Under the pieces are notes generated by a model that saw only the letters and a list, made by a program, of their open reading frames with translations, was not told the origin of the DNA and searched no databases. Of a DNA stretch of 64,000 bases, positions 10,481-18,705 are shown piece by piece. The position numbers were made by a program, and so were the translations under genes. Position 1 is the stretch's first letter. Every line of letters begins with the position of its first letter. This stretch comes from Alphaproteobacteria bacterium (GTDB lineage Bacteria > Pseudomonadota > Alphaproteobacteria > Caulobacterales > Caulobacteraceae): positions 62,001 to 126,000 of the forward strand of contig JAHJME010000040.1 of assembly GCA_018821435.1 (NCBI GenBank), given 5' to 3'.

Positions 10481-11517
10481 GCCAACGGCGCATCTTTCTG
10501 GACCGTGGCGTCGGTGAGACGCGTGGCGTCGTCACGCTCGACGGTCGGCCTGAGCGGTTGATCCTGCGCCGCGACGACGAGGATCTGCGCCTCGCGTTGG
10601 GCGCTCGGCTGGTGGCGCGGGTCGCCAGCGTCGAGCCGGCCATCGGCACGGCGTTTCTCGATCTGGGCGACGGCCTGGAGGCGATATTGCCGTTCAAGGC
10701 CGATGCGCGCCCTGTCCGAGGCGCGTCCATCGAGGTCGAGATCCGAAGCGAGGCTCGGACCGGAAAGTTGGCCGTCGCCCGAGAAACCGGAGCGGGGCAG
10801 GGCGCCCCGCGCCTTCTTGAAGCGCCCCCGGAGATCGCCGAAATCCTGACCGCCATCGTTCGCGACATGACGCCGATCGAAGGTCGCGAGGCGCGCGCCA
10901 TGGCCGACGAGGCCGAGGCTGAGGTTCTTGAGACGGTCCACCGCCTGCTGGGCGGCGGCGATATCGCCATCGAACCCACCCGGGCGCTCACGTCGATCGA
11001 TGTCGATCTGGGCGAGCGCAAGGGTCAGGACGCCAAGCGGGTCACCCGCCAGGCCAACCTTGCCGCTATCGCCGAGAGCGCGCGCCTGTTGCGGCTGAAA
11101 GGCCTGGGCGGTCTGGTGGTCCTGGATCTGGTCGGTCGCGGCCATGACGGCAATGCTCTGCTGGCGGCGGCGCGTCTGGCGTTTAGTCCCGACAATCCCG
11201 GGGTCGCCATCGGACCTGTCGGACGGTTTGGAACCATGGAGCTTTCCATCCCGCGCCGGACCCGTCCGCTCTCCGAGTATCTGCAGCTGGCCGGTGGCGC
11301 GCTGAGCGACCGCGCCCTGGCGCAACGCTTGATCCGCCGGTTCGAGACCGAGGGCGCCGCGCAACCCGGCGCCCGGCTGGTCGCGACCTGTGCACCAGGG
11401 GTGACCAAGGCGGCCGAGCCCCTCGTCCGCGCGCTGGCTGAGCGCATGGGCGCGCGCTTCGCGGTGACCGCCGACCCCGCTTGCCCAAGGGATCGTGTCG
11501 AGGTGTCCGCGTCGTGA
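10477..11517 (+). CDS. ribonuclease E/G family protein (short form)
   Basis: The 346-residue single-domain RNase E/G relative has an N-terminal S1-like region (ARLVARVASVEPAIGTAFLDLGDGLEAILPF), then the catalytic carboxylates in TSIDVDLGERKG and VVLDLVGRG. It lacks the long C-terminal degradosome scaffold of RNase E, and no clear CxxC zinc-link is visible. It likely cleaves single-stranded RNA. ATG 10477 overlaps the maf stop by 4 bp and the gene overlaps yacG, indicating translational coupling. Confidence 0.88.
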   Translation: MSQRRIFLDRGVGETRGVVTLDGRPERLILRRDDEDLRLALGARLVARVASVEPAIGTAFLDLGDGLEAILPFKADARPVRGASIEVEIRSEARTGKLAVARETGAGQGAPRLLEAPPEIAEILTAIVRDMTPIEGREARAMADEAEAEVLETVHRLLGGGDIAIEPTRALTSIDVDLGERKGQDAKRVTRQANLAAIAESARLLRLKGLGGLVVLDLVGRGHDGNALLAAARLAFSPDNPGVAIGPVGRFGTMELSIPRRTRPLSEYLQLAGGALSDRALAQRLIRRFETEGAAQPGARLVATCAPGVTKAAEPLVRALAERMGARFAVTADPACPRDRVEVSAS

Positions 11518-11681
11518 GCGCCAAATGTCCCATCTGCAGCCGACCGACCGAGGCCGACTACCGCCCGTTCTGTTCGCGGCGCTGCGCCGACCTGGATCTG
11601 CAGCGTTGGCTGGTCGGCGCCTACACGCTCCCGGCCTCTGACGACGACGAGGCGCCGGCGCAGGATTCCGACGAGGATTGA
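11514..11681 (+). CDS. yacG: DNA gyrase inhibitor YacG
   Basis: The 55-residue zinc finger protein has four cysteines in CPIC (residues 5-8) and FCSRRC (about 20-25), followed by the DLQRWL helix and an acidic tail. Family members bind GyrB and block DNA binding. Translation starts at GTG 11514, which overlaps the RNase TGA (GTGA). It is the last gene of the murA-yacG cluster. Confidence 0.92.
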   Translation: MSAKCPICSRPTEADYRPFCSRRCADLDLQRWLVGAYTLPASDDDEAPAQDSDED

Positions 11682-11710
11682 GGCCGCGAAAATTCCACTG
11701 CGCGGCTCGC

Positions 11711-11739
11711 TGGACTTACGCCGACGCCTCTTTTATAGA
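11711..11739 (+). promoter_or_regulatory. promoter of tRNA-Phe
   Basis: TGGACT, a 17-bp spacer and TATAGA end 28 bp before the mature tRNA. Confidence 0.5.
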
Positions 11740-11766
11740 CGCGGCTCCCGCGCGCCGGGGACCTAA

Positions 11767-11842
11767 GCCTGGGTAGCTCAGTTGGTAGAGCAGCGGATTG
11801 AAAATCCGCGTGTCGGTGGTTCGAATCCGCCCCCAGGCACCA
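11767..11842 (+). tRNA. tRNA-Phe (anticodon GAA)
   Basis: A complete 76-nt cloverleaf with acceptor GCCTGGG/CCCAGGC, anticodon loop TTGAAAA (GAA), T-arm GTTCGAATC and encoded CCA. Confidence 0.97.
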
Positions 11843-11882
11843 CTTCCCCATAGCGACCGACGCCGCCCGCCTTTGGTGCGGC

Positions 11883-12899
11883 CTATGCGGTGAGGTAGAA
11901 CGCCAGTTCGTCGGCTTGGCCGCTGCGGTTCAGGTCTGCCGCGAGCTTCTTCCAGGTCCTGAGTTGGCTGCGGGTGAACAGCCGGTTCACTTTACCGAAG
12001 TGCTCCGACTCGCCGATCAGGCGGGCCTCGCTGGAGGTGATGCCGCGCATGTAGCCATCGCACGCGGCCCTGGCGACTTTCCAGCCGTTACGCGCGGCGG
12101 CAGCCTCGAAGCCCGACTGGCTCCAGAGCGTGACGTGACGGGGGGCGTCGAGATTGCCCCATTCGCCCCCGTAAGTCCGCCATGCATACGAGGAGATGAT
12201 CGGGATCCGAATGAGGACCACGCCGCCGGGCGCCAAGATCCGGTGAAGGCCGCTCAGCACTGCGTCTGGGTCAAGGACGTGCTCCAGCGAGCTTTGCATC
12301 ATCACGACGTCGAACTGTTCGCTGAGGCTGATCCCGTCACTGCGCAGAAGGCGAAGGCCAGGCTCGTGGCTTTCCGCGACCATGAAGGGGTCGGCGCCGG
12401 TCAGGTTCCTGAAGCCGGCGGCCTTCAGCGTCTTCAGCAGCGCGCCATGCCCGCAGCCGATATCGATCCAGCGGGCGTCACGTCCGAAAGCCCTCGATAC
12501 CTCGCCGTGAATTACGGGACGGAGGCAGGGCAACGTCGGGTGTTCGGAGACGCGACCCATGGCCCGGCTGATGGCGGCCGGCGCGAATAGCGTCACGATG
12601 TTGCGCGCCGTCATGGCCTTGGTCTTCAGCGCACTGGCAGGTGGGGGCGCGTGGTGCGAGTAGTAGTTGGGTCCGTAGAACTGGCTGGGATCGATCGGCT
12701 CATCCAGGAACAGCGTCCCGCATGCGTCACACAGGCCGTAGGCGAAAAGCTCGCGGTCGGGGCCGGGATCCCCTGGAACGCGAAGCGCCGTGTGGTCGCC
12801 CGTCTTGCCGCATCCGGGACAGCGCCCGTCGACACGGCCCACCACCTCAACGTGTGGGACGGGCGGCATGGTCGCGGCGATGCGATCATTCATGCGCAT
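11883..12899 (-). CDS. class I SAM-dependent methyltransferase with N-terminal zinc ribbon
   Basis: The protein of about 338 residues begins with a zinc-ribbon-like pair of CxxC motifs (CPGC ... CDAC), followed by YGPNYYSHH and a Rossmann methyltransferase domain: motif I WIDIGCGHGALL, then the acidic motif II region, SSLEHVLDP and APGGVVLIRIP. This architecture (zinc ribbon plus methyltransferase type 11/12) is common for enzymes acting on carbohydrate or polyketide-type small molecules; the substrate cannot be told. Start is uncertain: ATG 12899 or 12893 is favoured over GTG 12944, because a TTGACA lies just upstream of the latter. Confidence 0.82.
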   Translation of the reverse strand: MRMNDRIAATMPPVPHVEVVGRVDGRCPGCGKTGDHTALRVPGDPGPDRELFAYGLCDACGTLFLDEPIDPSQFYGPNYYSHHAPPPASALKTKAMTARNIVTLFAPAAISRAMGRVSEHPTLPCLRPVIHGEVSRAFGRDARWIDIGCGHGALLKTLKAAGFRNLTGADPFMVAESHEPGLRLLRSDGISLSEQFDVVMMQSSLEHVLDPDAVLSGLHRILAPGGVVLIRIPIISSYAWRTYGGEWGNLDAPRHVTLWSQSGFEAAAARNGWKVARAACDGYMRGITSSEARLIGESEHFGKVNRLFTRSQLRTWKKLAADLNRSGQADELAFYLTA

Positions 12900-13093
12900 T
12901 TCAGACGATGTTTCCCCACCCACACGCGGCAAGGGGACGTGCACATACCCGCAGTGTCAACACACAGCACGCGTCGCGCGAGCAAGCCGCGCTGCCACGA
13001 AATCCGAAATTCCTTGTGATCGGTCGTTTCCGCGGCGTCTCGGCGAACTGGCTACTGGCTGGCCTTCCGAACGTTGTTGTCGTAACCCGAGCC

Positions 13094-14842
13094 ATGGCCT
13101 TGACTAGCAATCCTCCGGCGCGCGCCGTTACCTTGCTGCGGCGCAGGCCATGGACTTTCGCGGCCGCCGTACTGGCGATTCTGGTTCTTGTCTTCGCGGT
13201 CGGCGCCTACGCGCAACTCGGCGGTGGCGCCCAGCCCGCCGCGCAGCCATCGGCGCCGGGCTCCCCGGTCCTCGCCAACGTCACTTATAGCATCGGCGCC
13301 TGGACGCAGGAGAACCGCGGCGGCGTGCGGCTCAGCAGCCCGACCCTGGGTCTGCTGAAGAGCGGGGACGTGACCGGCTGGACAGTCTCTGAGGCCACAC
13401 GTGGGCCAGCCAACCACTGGAACCGCGCCGGCGCGAACGGCGTGGTCGCGGAGGGGCCGGCGGCGCTGACGCCGCAACCCAGCGGCGCCGGTGCGGCCGC
13501 TCACCTCAGTGGCAAGACCTATGTCTTCAAGGTCACCGCCCAAAACGCGCGTGGCGCGTCCAGTGCGCTGATCACCGTGCTGGCGGAGGCGGACGCCGCC
13601 AGCATGGGCACCCCGTCCAACGTCGATAACTATCCCGGCGCGGTGCTGGGCTCGATCGAGGCGTTCCAGGCCTCCAGCCCCAATCCAAAAAGCATCCTGA
13701 TCTCCCGCGGGGCCGACAGGCCTAACGGCGTCGTGCTCGCGGGCTTCAAGTTCGCCAAGGACGTCACGCTGCGCGATGCGGATCCGCACCATCCCAGCGT
13801 CGTCGACAACGTCTACCTCGCCAACTCCAGCCATATCCGGGTCAGCGGGATCATCGCCGATAGCCCGGCGGCCAAGGCGCTGTTCCGCTTCGGGGTGATT
13901 TCCAGCTCGGACATCACGTTCGAGAACTGCCAAGCGGGCCGCACGCCGGCGTCGCTGCATCGCGACACCTACGGCTTCCGCCTGGATGGCACGAAGATCT
14001 CTAACATCACCATCCGCAACTGCACCGTCCTCTGGCAGTACGGCGGGCTCACCGCCGACGCCGCGACCCATGTGACGGTGAAGGGGTTGCGCGTCCGCTG
14101 GTGGCACCAGCGCGGCATCCAACTCGGCAACGTATCGGACTGGCTGCTGGAGGACGTGGTCCTCATGTCGCCCAGGACAGCACCGGGAGATCAAAGCCAC
14201 CTGGACTTCATTCAGTTCGGCGACTTCGCCAACCTCAGCCGCATCACCCTGCGCCGGGTGATGATGCTGACGGCGGATGCCGATCAGGGCGGGCAGGGGC
14301 TTTTCGCCGGGCGTAACGATCCAACGGACCGACTGACCGATTTCGAGATCGACGGGCTGGCCTACGGCGGATGGACGCCGCATGGCCTAGCGCTCAACGG
14401 CAATGGCGGCTCCAGCCGCATCCACAACATCACACTGCTCAAGACCAACACCGGCGACGCGACAAATGCGCCGTCGATCGCCCGGTTCTCGTCGCGCGGT
14501 CCCTGGATTCGCGTCGTCGCGAAGGAGCCGGGCAACTGGTCCGGCGAACAGGTCTGGGACCACGGCGTCATCTTCGACGATGCGCAGGCCGAGGGCTTCG
14601 CCAAACCTCAGTTCCAGGACAGCCTGAAGCAGTTCAACCGCGAAATCCCCAGAGGCGCTTTCCTGAACGGCGACCCGCGGCGGAAACTGGAGTCGATCCC
14701 GTTCGCGGCCTGGGAGGCGATGACCATCGACCAGGTGATCGACACCTATCGCACCGCGTTCCTTCCGGGGCCGAAGCTGCAGAACCGCGACGGTTCCTAT
14801 TCGGGAGCCTTCAAGCCCAACGGCGACTGGAACGATCAATAG
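13094..14842 (+). CDS. membrane-anchored parallel beta-helix protein
   Basis: The 582-residue protein has an N-terminal signal anchor (residues about 16-40, PWTFAAAVLAILVLVFAVGAY), a short disordered linker and then repeated strand-turn units typical of a right-handed beta-helix (for example VYLANSSHIRVSGI, SDITFENC, ISNITIRNC, VTVKGLRV, NLSRITLRRV). Such folds occur in pectate lyase-like and alginate epimerase-like enzymes; no catalytic set can be assigned confidently. It should face the periplasm. It is divergent from the methyltransferase. ATG 13094 gives the anchor at the N-terminus; upstream frame codes low-complexity sequence. Confidence 0.75.
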   Translation: MALTSNPPARAVTLLRRRPWTFAAAVLAILVLVFAVGAYAQLGGGAQPAAQPSAPGSPVLANVTYSIGAWTQENRGGVRLSSPTLGLLKSGDVTGWTVSEATRGPANHWNRAGANGVVAEGPAALTPQPSGAGAAAHLSGKTYVFKVTAQNARGASSALITVLAEADAASMGTPSNVDNYPGAVLGSIEAFQASSPNPKSILISRGADRPNGVVLAGFKFAKDVTLRDADPHHPSVVDNVYLANSSHIRVSGIIADSPAAKALFRFGVISSSDITFENCQAGRTPASLHRDTYGFRLDGTKISNITIRNCTVLWQYGGLTADAATHVTVKGLRVRWWHQRGIQLGNVSDWLLEDVVLMSPRTAPGDQSHLDFIQFGDFANLSRITLRRVMMLTADADQGGQGLFAGRNDPTDRLTDFEIDGLAYGGWTPHGLALNGNGGSSRIHNITLLKTNTGDATNAPSIARFSSRGPWIRVVAKEPGNWSGEQVWDHGVIFDDAQAEGFAKPQFQDSLKQFNREIPRGAFLNGDPRRKLESIPFAAWEAMTIDQVIDTYRTAFLPGPKLQNRDGSYSGAFKPNGDWNDQ

Positions 14843-15335
14843 CCGGTGGGCGCCTGGAATCCACGCGGGGCGTTGCCCGGGGCGCCTTATCCCCGCCAAT
14901 CCAGGTTCCGTGAAATTGTTGCGTTGCAGCAAACGCGAACGACGAACGGTGGTGAATCGACGGGCGTAAGACGCTTCTTGCGTGTGCAGCGCACAATCCG
15001 TGCGCATGCGTCACTAATTTGACGATGTAGGGAAAGCTTCTGCCCCTTGACGCTTCGACAAGGGGTTGCCAAAGGGTCCGGGCCGCTTGTCTAACAAAGT
15101 GGTAAGACTTTGGGGTCCCCCCGTGGGAGTTCAAGTCCGTCCGCACCGTCGTAACGCCAATCCCTGCGAAAAGTCGGGAACCGCGTTTAGGGTCGGGCGT
15201 AGCGACAGCGCCTCTGGCGTTTCCGGGCCGCGCGAGCGGAGTGGGGGCGCCGGGCTTGTTTCAACTAGGGTGGAGACGCTCTCGCGCGACGACCCTCCGG
15301 CCAATCGTGCTAGACCAACCAGGAACTGGCGACAG
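14843..15335 (+). other. 493-bp non-coding stretch upstream of exbB
   Basis: No coding frame is convincing here. It holds a TGCTGC/GCAAC-type near-palindrome (14916-14933), a hairpin with 7-bp arms CCCCTTG/CAAGGGG (15043-15049 and 15059-15065), and a candidate promoter. The leader before exbB would be over 200 nt. Confidence 0.5.
15066..15095 (+). promoter_or_regulatory. candidate exbB promoter
   Basis: TTGCCA (15066-15071), 18-bp spacer, TCTAAC (15090-15095); both hexamers match consensus at four or five positions. It is the best candidate in the 493-bp gap. Confidence 0.3.
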
Positions 15336-16232
15336 ATGCTCGACAACAAACTGAAGACCACTTTTTCCGCTCTCCTCGGCGCCGTCGCGCTGATGGCGAG
15401 CGCTCCGGCGTTCGCCCAGGACGCCGCCGCCCCAGCCGCTCCGGCGGCCGACGCTGCCGCTCCGGCCGCTGACGCTGCCGCCGCCACCCCCGCGGCGACC
15501 CCCGCCGCTCCGGAATCGGCCGACCCGCCGCAGATGAAGAACGCGGGCAAGCTGAACGTCGGCACCATGTTCATGGACGCCGACCCCGTCGTGAAGGTGA
15601 TCATGATCGGCCTGGCTCTCGCCTCGGTGCTGAGCTGGACGATCCTCGTCACCAAGATCCTCGAGTTCAATTCGCTCAATAAGGTGTCCGACGGCTTCGT
15701 GGAATCCTTCCGCGGCGCCAAGTCGATCAACGACATGAGCCGGATTGCTCTCAGCGAGGAATTCGACGGTAACCCGCTGGCCGACATGGCTGCCGCGGCC
15801 GCCCAAGAGATCGAGCTCAGCCGTCAGGCTGGCCTTCAGATCACCGGCGAACACCGCGACACCACGATCGATCGCGCCGCGCACGCGGTTAGCGCCGTCC
15901 AGGCCTCGCTGGCTCGTCGCCTCTCGGGCGGCATGCAGTACCTGGCCTCGGTCGGTTCCAACGGTCCGTTCATCGGTCTGTTCGGCACCGTCTACGGGAT
16001 CATGAACTCGTTCATCGGTATCGCGAACACCAACACGACCAACTTGGCCGTCGTGGCTCCCGGCATCGCCGAAGCCCTGCTCGCCACCGGTCTGGGCCTC
16101 TTCGCGGCCATCCCCTCGGTTATCTTCTACAACTACTTCCAGACCCGCATCTCGTCGTTCGGGGCGCGCTCGGAAGGGTTCGTGGCCGAGCTGATGAACG
16201 CGATCTCCCGGCAGCTCGACAAGGGGGCCTAA
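15336..16232 (+). CDS. exbB: ExbB proton channel subunit
   Basis: The 298-residue MotA/TolQ/ExbB family protein has a signal peptide (residues 1-25, ending AFA) and an Ala/Pro-rich periplasmic extension (26-65) before the first conserved helix VVKVIMIGLALASVLSWTILV. The two pore helices FIGLFGTVYGIMNSFIGI and VVAPGIAEALLATGLGLFAAIP follow. With ExbD it turns proton flow into TonB motion. The start ATG 15336 gives a proper signal peptide and has AGGA upstream. The extended form is typical of alphaproteobacterial ExbB. First gene of exbB-exbD-tonB. Confidence 0.95.
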   Translation: MLDNKLKTTFSALLGAVALMASAPAFAQDAAAPAAPAADAAAPAADAAAATPAATPAAPESADPPQMKNAGKLNVGTMFMDADPVVKVIMIGLALASVLSWTILVTKILEFNSLNKVSDGFVESFRGAKSINDMSRIALSEEFDGNPLADMAAAAAQEIELSRQAGLQITGEHRDTTIDRAAHAVSAVQASLARRLSGGMQYLASVGSNGPFIGLFGTVYGIMNSFIGIANTNTTNLAVVAPGIAEALLATGLGLFAAIPSVIFYNYFQTRISSFGARSEGFVAELMNAISRQLDKGA

Positions 16233-16237
16233 GCTAG

Positions 16238-16672
16238 ATGGCCGCCAAGCTCTCCAGTTCCGGAGGCGGCCGCTACCAGGAGAACCAGAAAGCCGAGATC
16301 AATGTCACTCCCTTCGTGGATGTCATGCTCGTCCTTCTGATCATCTTCATGGTGGCAGCGCCGATGGCGGCCGTGACGGTCAAGGTGGCTCTGCCACCCG
16401 CCGTCGCCCCGCCCGGCACAAACCCGCCGAAGCCGGTCTACATTTCGATCCAGCCGAACGGCGGCCTGTTCATTCAGGACTTCCGGACGGACCTCCCGAC
16501 GATGGGTGAGGATCTGCGCACGCAATTGGGCGCGGTTCGGAACCCGACGAAGGAGCGCATCTTTATCCGTGCGGACAAGGACGTGCTCTACGGCGACTTC
16601 ATGGGCGTGATGAACATGCTGCAGGACAACGGGTTCTACAGCGTGGCTCTCGTCGGTGAAGATAACAACTAA
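16238..16672 (+). CDS. exbD: ExbD biopolymer transport protein
   Basis: The 144-residue single-pass protein has the membrane helix INVTPFVDVMLVLLIIFMVA, whose Asp28 is the proton-carrying residue, and a periplasmic domain ending NMLQDNGFYSVALVGE. It forms the motor with ExbB. It lies 5 bp after exbB and 11 bp before tonB, so the three are one operon. Confidence 0.96.
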   Translation: MAAKLSSSGGGRYQENQKAEINVTPFVDVMLVLLIIFMVAAPMAAVTVKVALPPAVAPPGTNPPKPVYISIQPNGGLFIQDFRTDLPTMGEDLRTQLGAVRNPTKERIFIRADKDVLYGDFMGVMNMLQDNGFYSVALVGEDNN

Positions 16673-16683
16673 GGTGGTGACAC

Positions 16684-17388
16684 ATGTCTGACGCTCACCA
16701 CGAAGTGCTCGCGCGGCATAATCCGTTCGATGATCCCAAGCCGAAGAGCCGGCCGGGGACCATGATCGCGCTGATTATCGCAGTGGTCGTACACGGAGCT
16801 CTTGGCGTCTACCTCTGGAAGACGCGCTTCGAACCCAAGTACAAGGAGTACTCGGACGAGATTACGGACGTGGCTCTCATCAAGCCCGTTCCGCCGCCTC
16901 CTCCGCCGCCTCCGCCGCCGCCGCCCCCGAACACGCCGCCGCCGCCGCCGCCCAAGCTGCAGCCCCGCCCGCCCGTTGCGGTGCCCGATGTTCCCTCGAT
17001 CCCGCCTCTGCCGGTTCCCCCGGTCGAGCGTCGGATCGAAGAGCCTCGGCCGCCCGCCGCGCCGCCGCCGGAGCCGCCGCGCCCCTCGGTCATCACCAAT
17101 CCGGATTGGCTCCGCCGTCCGACCGGTGACGACATCAACCGCTACTATCCCGACCGTGCGTCGCGGATGGAGGTTGAGGGCCGTGCGACCTTGAGCTGCC
17201 AGGTGAACGCCCGCGGCACCCTTGATAACTGTTCCGTTGTTTCGGAAGAGCCGGGTGACATGGGCTTCGGTGACGCCGCTATGAAGATGTCCAAACTCTT
17301 CAAGATGCGGCCGCAAACCAAGGACGGCCAGCCGGTCGACGGGGGAACGGTTCGGATCCCGATCCGCTTCTCCCTGCCGAAGGGCTAA
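16684..17388 (+). CDS. tonB: TonB energy-transducing protein
   Basis: The 234-residue protein has a cytoplasmic N-tail, one signal-anchor helix (TMIALIIAVVVHGALGVYLW, about 26-45), a long proline-rich spacer (13 consecutive Pro near residue 70, then Pro-rich to 135) and a C-terminal TonB domain (MEVEGRATLSCQVNARGTL ... FKMRPQTKDGQPVDGG). It couples the proton-driven motor to outer-membrane receptors such as the one at 39.1 kb. The C-terminal domain matches the alphaproteobacterial TonB type. Confidence 0.94.
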   Translation: MSDAHHEVLARHNPFDDPKPKSRPGTMIALIIAVVVHGALGVYLWKTRFEPKYKEYSDEITDVALIKPVPPPPPPPPPPPPPNTPPPPPPKLQPRPPVAVPDVPSIPPLPVPPVERRIEEPRPPAAPPPEPPRPSVITNPDWLRRPTGDDINRYYPDRASRMEVEGRATLSCQVNARGTLDNCSVVSEEPGDMGFGDAAMKMSKLFKMRPQTKDGQPVDGGTVRIPIRFSLPKG

Positions 17389-17429
17389 GCCGCACAAGGC
17401 AGACCCTCGGGTCCGCCTGACAAGATCAG

Positions 17430-17464
17430 GCCCCGGCCGCGCAAGCGACCGGGGCTTTTTCTTT
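17430..17464 (+). terminator. intrinsic terminator after tonB
   Basis: A GCCCCGG/CCGGGGC stem (17430-17436 with 17449-17455) is followed by a T-rich tail. It lies between convergent tonB and the acyltransferase gene and may serve both. Confidence 0.85.
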
Positions 17465-17469
17465 GTCCG

Positions 17470-18618
17470 CTATTCCGCCGCGACGACCGATGCTCTGGCC
17501 GGACGCGACGCTGGCTTGAGGCCGAGCGGCAGACGTAGGATCGGCACGGCTAGCGCCAGCCCGTAGGTCGCAAGGCAGGCGGCCACCTCGATCGCCAGGA
17601 TCGTTCCCGCCTCGACCAGCACCGGCAGGCCCACGGGCTTCAGGAAGTGGCCGGCCAGGACGATCGCGGTCTGGTGGATGATGTAGAAGGGGAACACTGC
17701 CTCGGTCAGCGTCGTCAGCAACGGCGAGCCGGAGCGGATGTAGCGCCGGGCATAACCGAATAGCGCGCAGATCGTGGTCCAGGCGTAGGCCTCGCGGACG
17801 AAGGCGGCCATGACGCCCAGCCATCCGGAGTCCTCGGCGTATTCGTAACGCCGCAGGAACAGGCCTACAGCCAGGGCTACCCCCACGCCCGCCAGGATCG
17901 CCAGCCGCCGCCGCGCCAGGAAATCCCAGGCCGCGTCCGTCCGCGCCATCAGCAGGCCCAGCAGGAACCCGGTGCCGTACTGCAGATGGGCGTAGCCGTC
18001 GGCCCAGACGATGTGGGTTTCACCCCAGGCCCGTTCGGCGGTGGCGCGATAGAGGCCGAACAGCAGCGCCGGCAGGATGACCAGGGCTGGGCCCTTCAAC
18101 AGCCACGCGACCGCGCGGTCCATGGCGGGCCAGAACGGCCGCAGGAGGAGCGCCAGCATCGTGTAGACCCAGAGGTAGACCACGAACCAAAGGTGGTTGT
18201 AGGTCGGCAGTATGATCCCGAAACTGGAGTCGAAGGTCAGGTAGCGCGGCCAGAAATCCAGGAAGCTGCCCGTGTAGCCCTTCTGCTCGACGACCTGGGC
18301 CCAGCTCTGCGGCGCGACGATCAGGATCATTCCGAAGGCGAGGGGGATCAACAGGCGTTGCGAGCGCTGCGCCGCCAGTTCCCCCGTCGCGCCCTTCTCC
18401 GACATGAAGCGGGTCGCCGCGCCTGAGATTACGAACAGCAGGCTCAGCCGCCACGGATTGAGCACGCCCATCCAGGGCTCCAGGCCGGGCAGGATGTGGC
18501 TGCTCTTCACGTGCCAGTCCCAGGACACGTAGAACATGCCCAGGTGGTACAGAAGCAGCAGCAGGAAAGCTCCCACGCGCAAGGCGTCGAGGTCGTATCT
18601 GCGGGTTGCGGCGGGCAT
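17470..18618 (-). CDS. acyltransferase family 3 membrane protein
   Basis: The 382-residue multi-pass protein (about ten hydrophobic helices) starts with the family signature YDLDALRVGAFLLLLLYHLG, in which Arg and His are the conserved acyl-transfer residues, and has FVISGAATRF and PTYNHLWFVVYLWVY as further landmarks. It resembles OpgC/OafA-type proteins that acylate (often succinylate or acetylate) exported glucans or polysaccharides across the inner membrane. ATG 18618 is chosen because GGAG lies about 9 nt upstream. It is divergent from the LytTR regulator gene. Confidence 0.85.
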   Translation of the reverse strand: MPAATRRYDLDALRVGAFLLLLLYHLGMFYVSWDWHVKSSHILPGLEPWMGVLNPWRLSLLFVISGAATRFMSEKGATGELAAQRSQRLLIPLAFGMILIVAPQSWAQVVEQKGYTGSFLDFWPRYLTFDSSFGIILPTYNHLWFVVYLWVYTMLALLLRPFWPAMDRAVAWLLKGPALVILPALLFGLYRATAERAWGETHIVWADGYAHLQYGTGFLLGLLMARTDAAWDFLARRRLAILAGVGVALAVGLFLRRYEYAEDSGWLGVMAAFVREAYAWTTICALFGYARRYIRSGSPLLTTLTEAVFPFYIIHQTAIVLAGHFLKPVGLPVLVEAGTILAIEVAACLATYGLALAVPILRLPLGLKPASRPARASVVAAE

Positions 18619-18705
18619 GACGGGTCTCCGGTTTGTCGATGGCCGCATCGATGACCCGCCAGCCCAGAATCCCGCCACAGTGAAGGGGCGCACGGCGGAG
18701 CGGTT

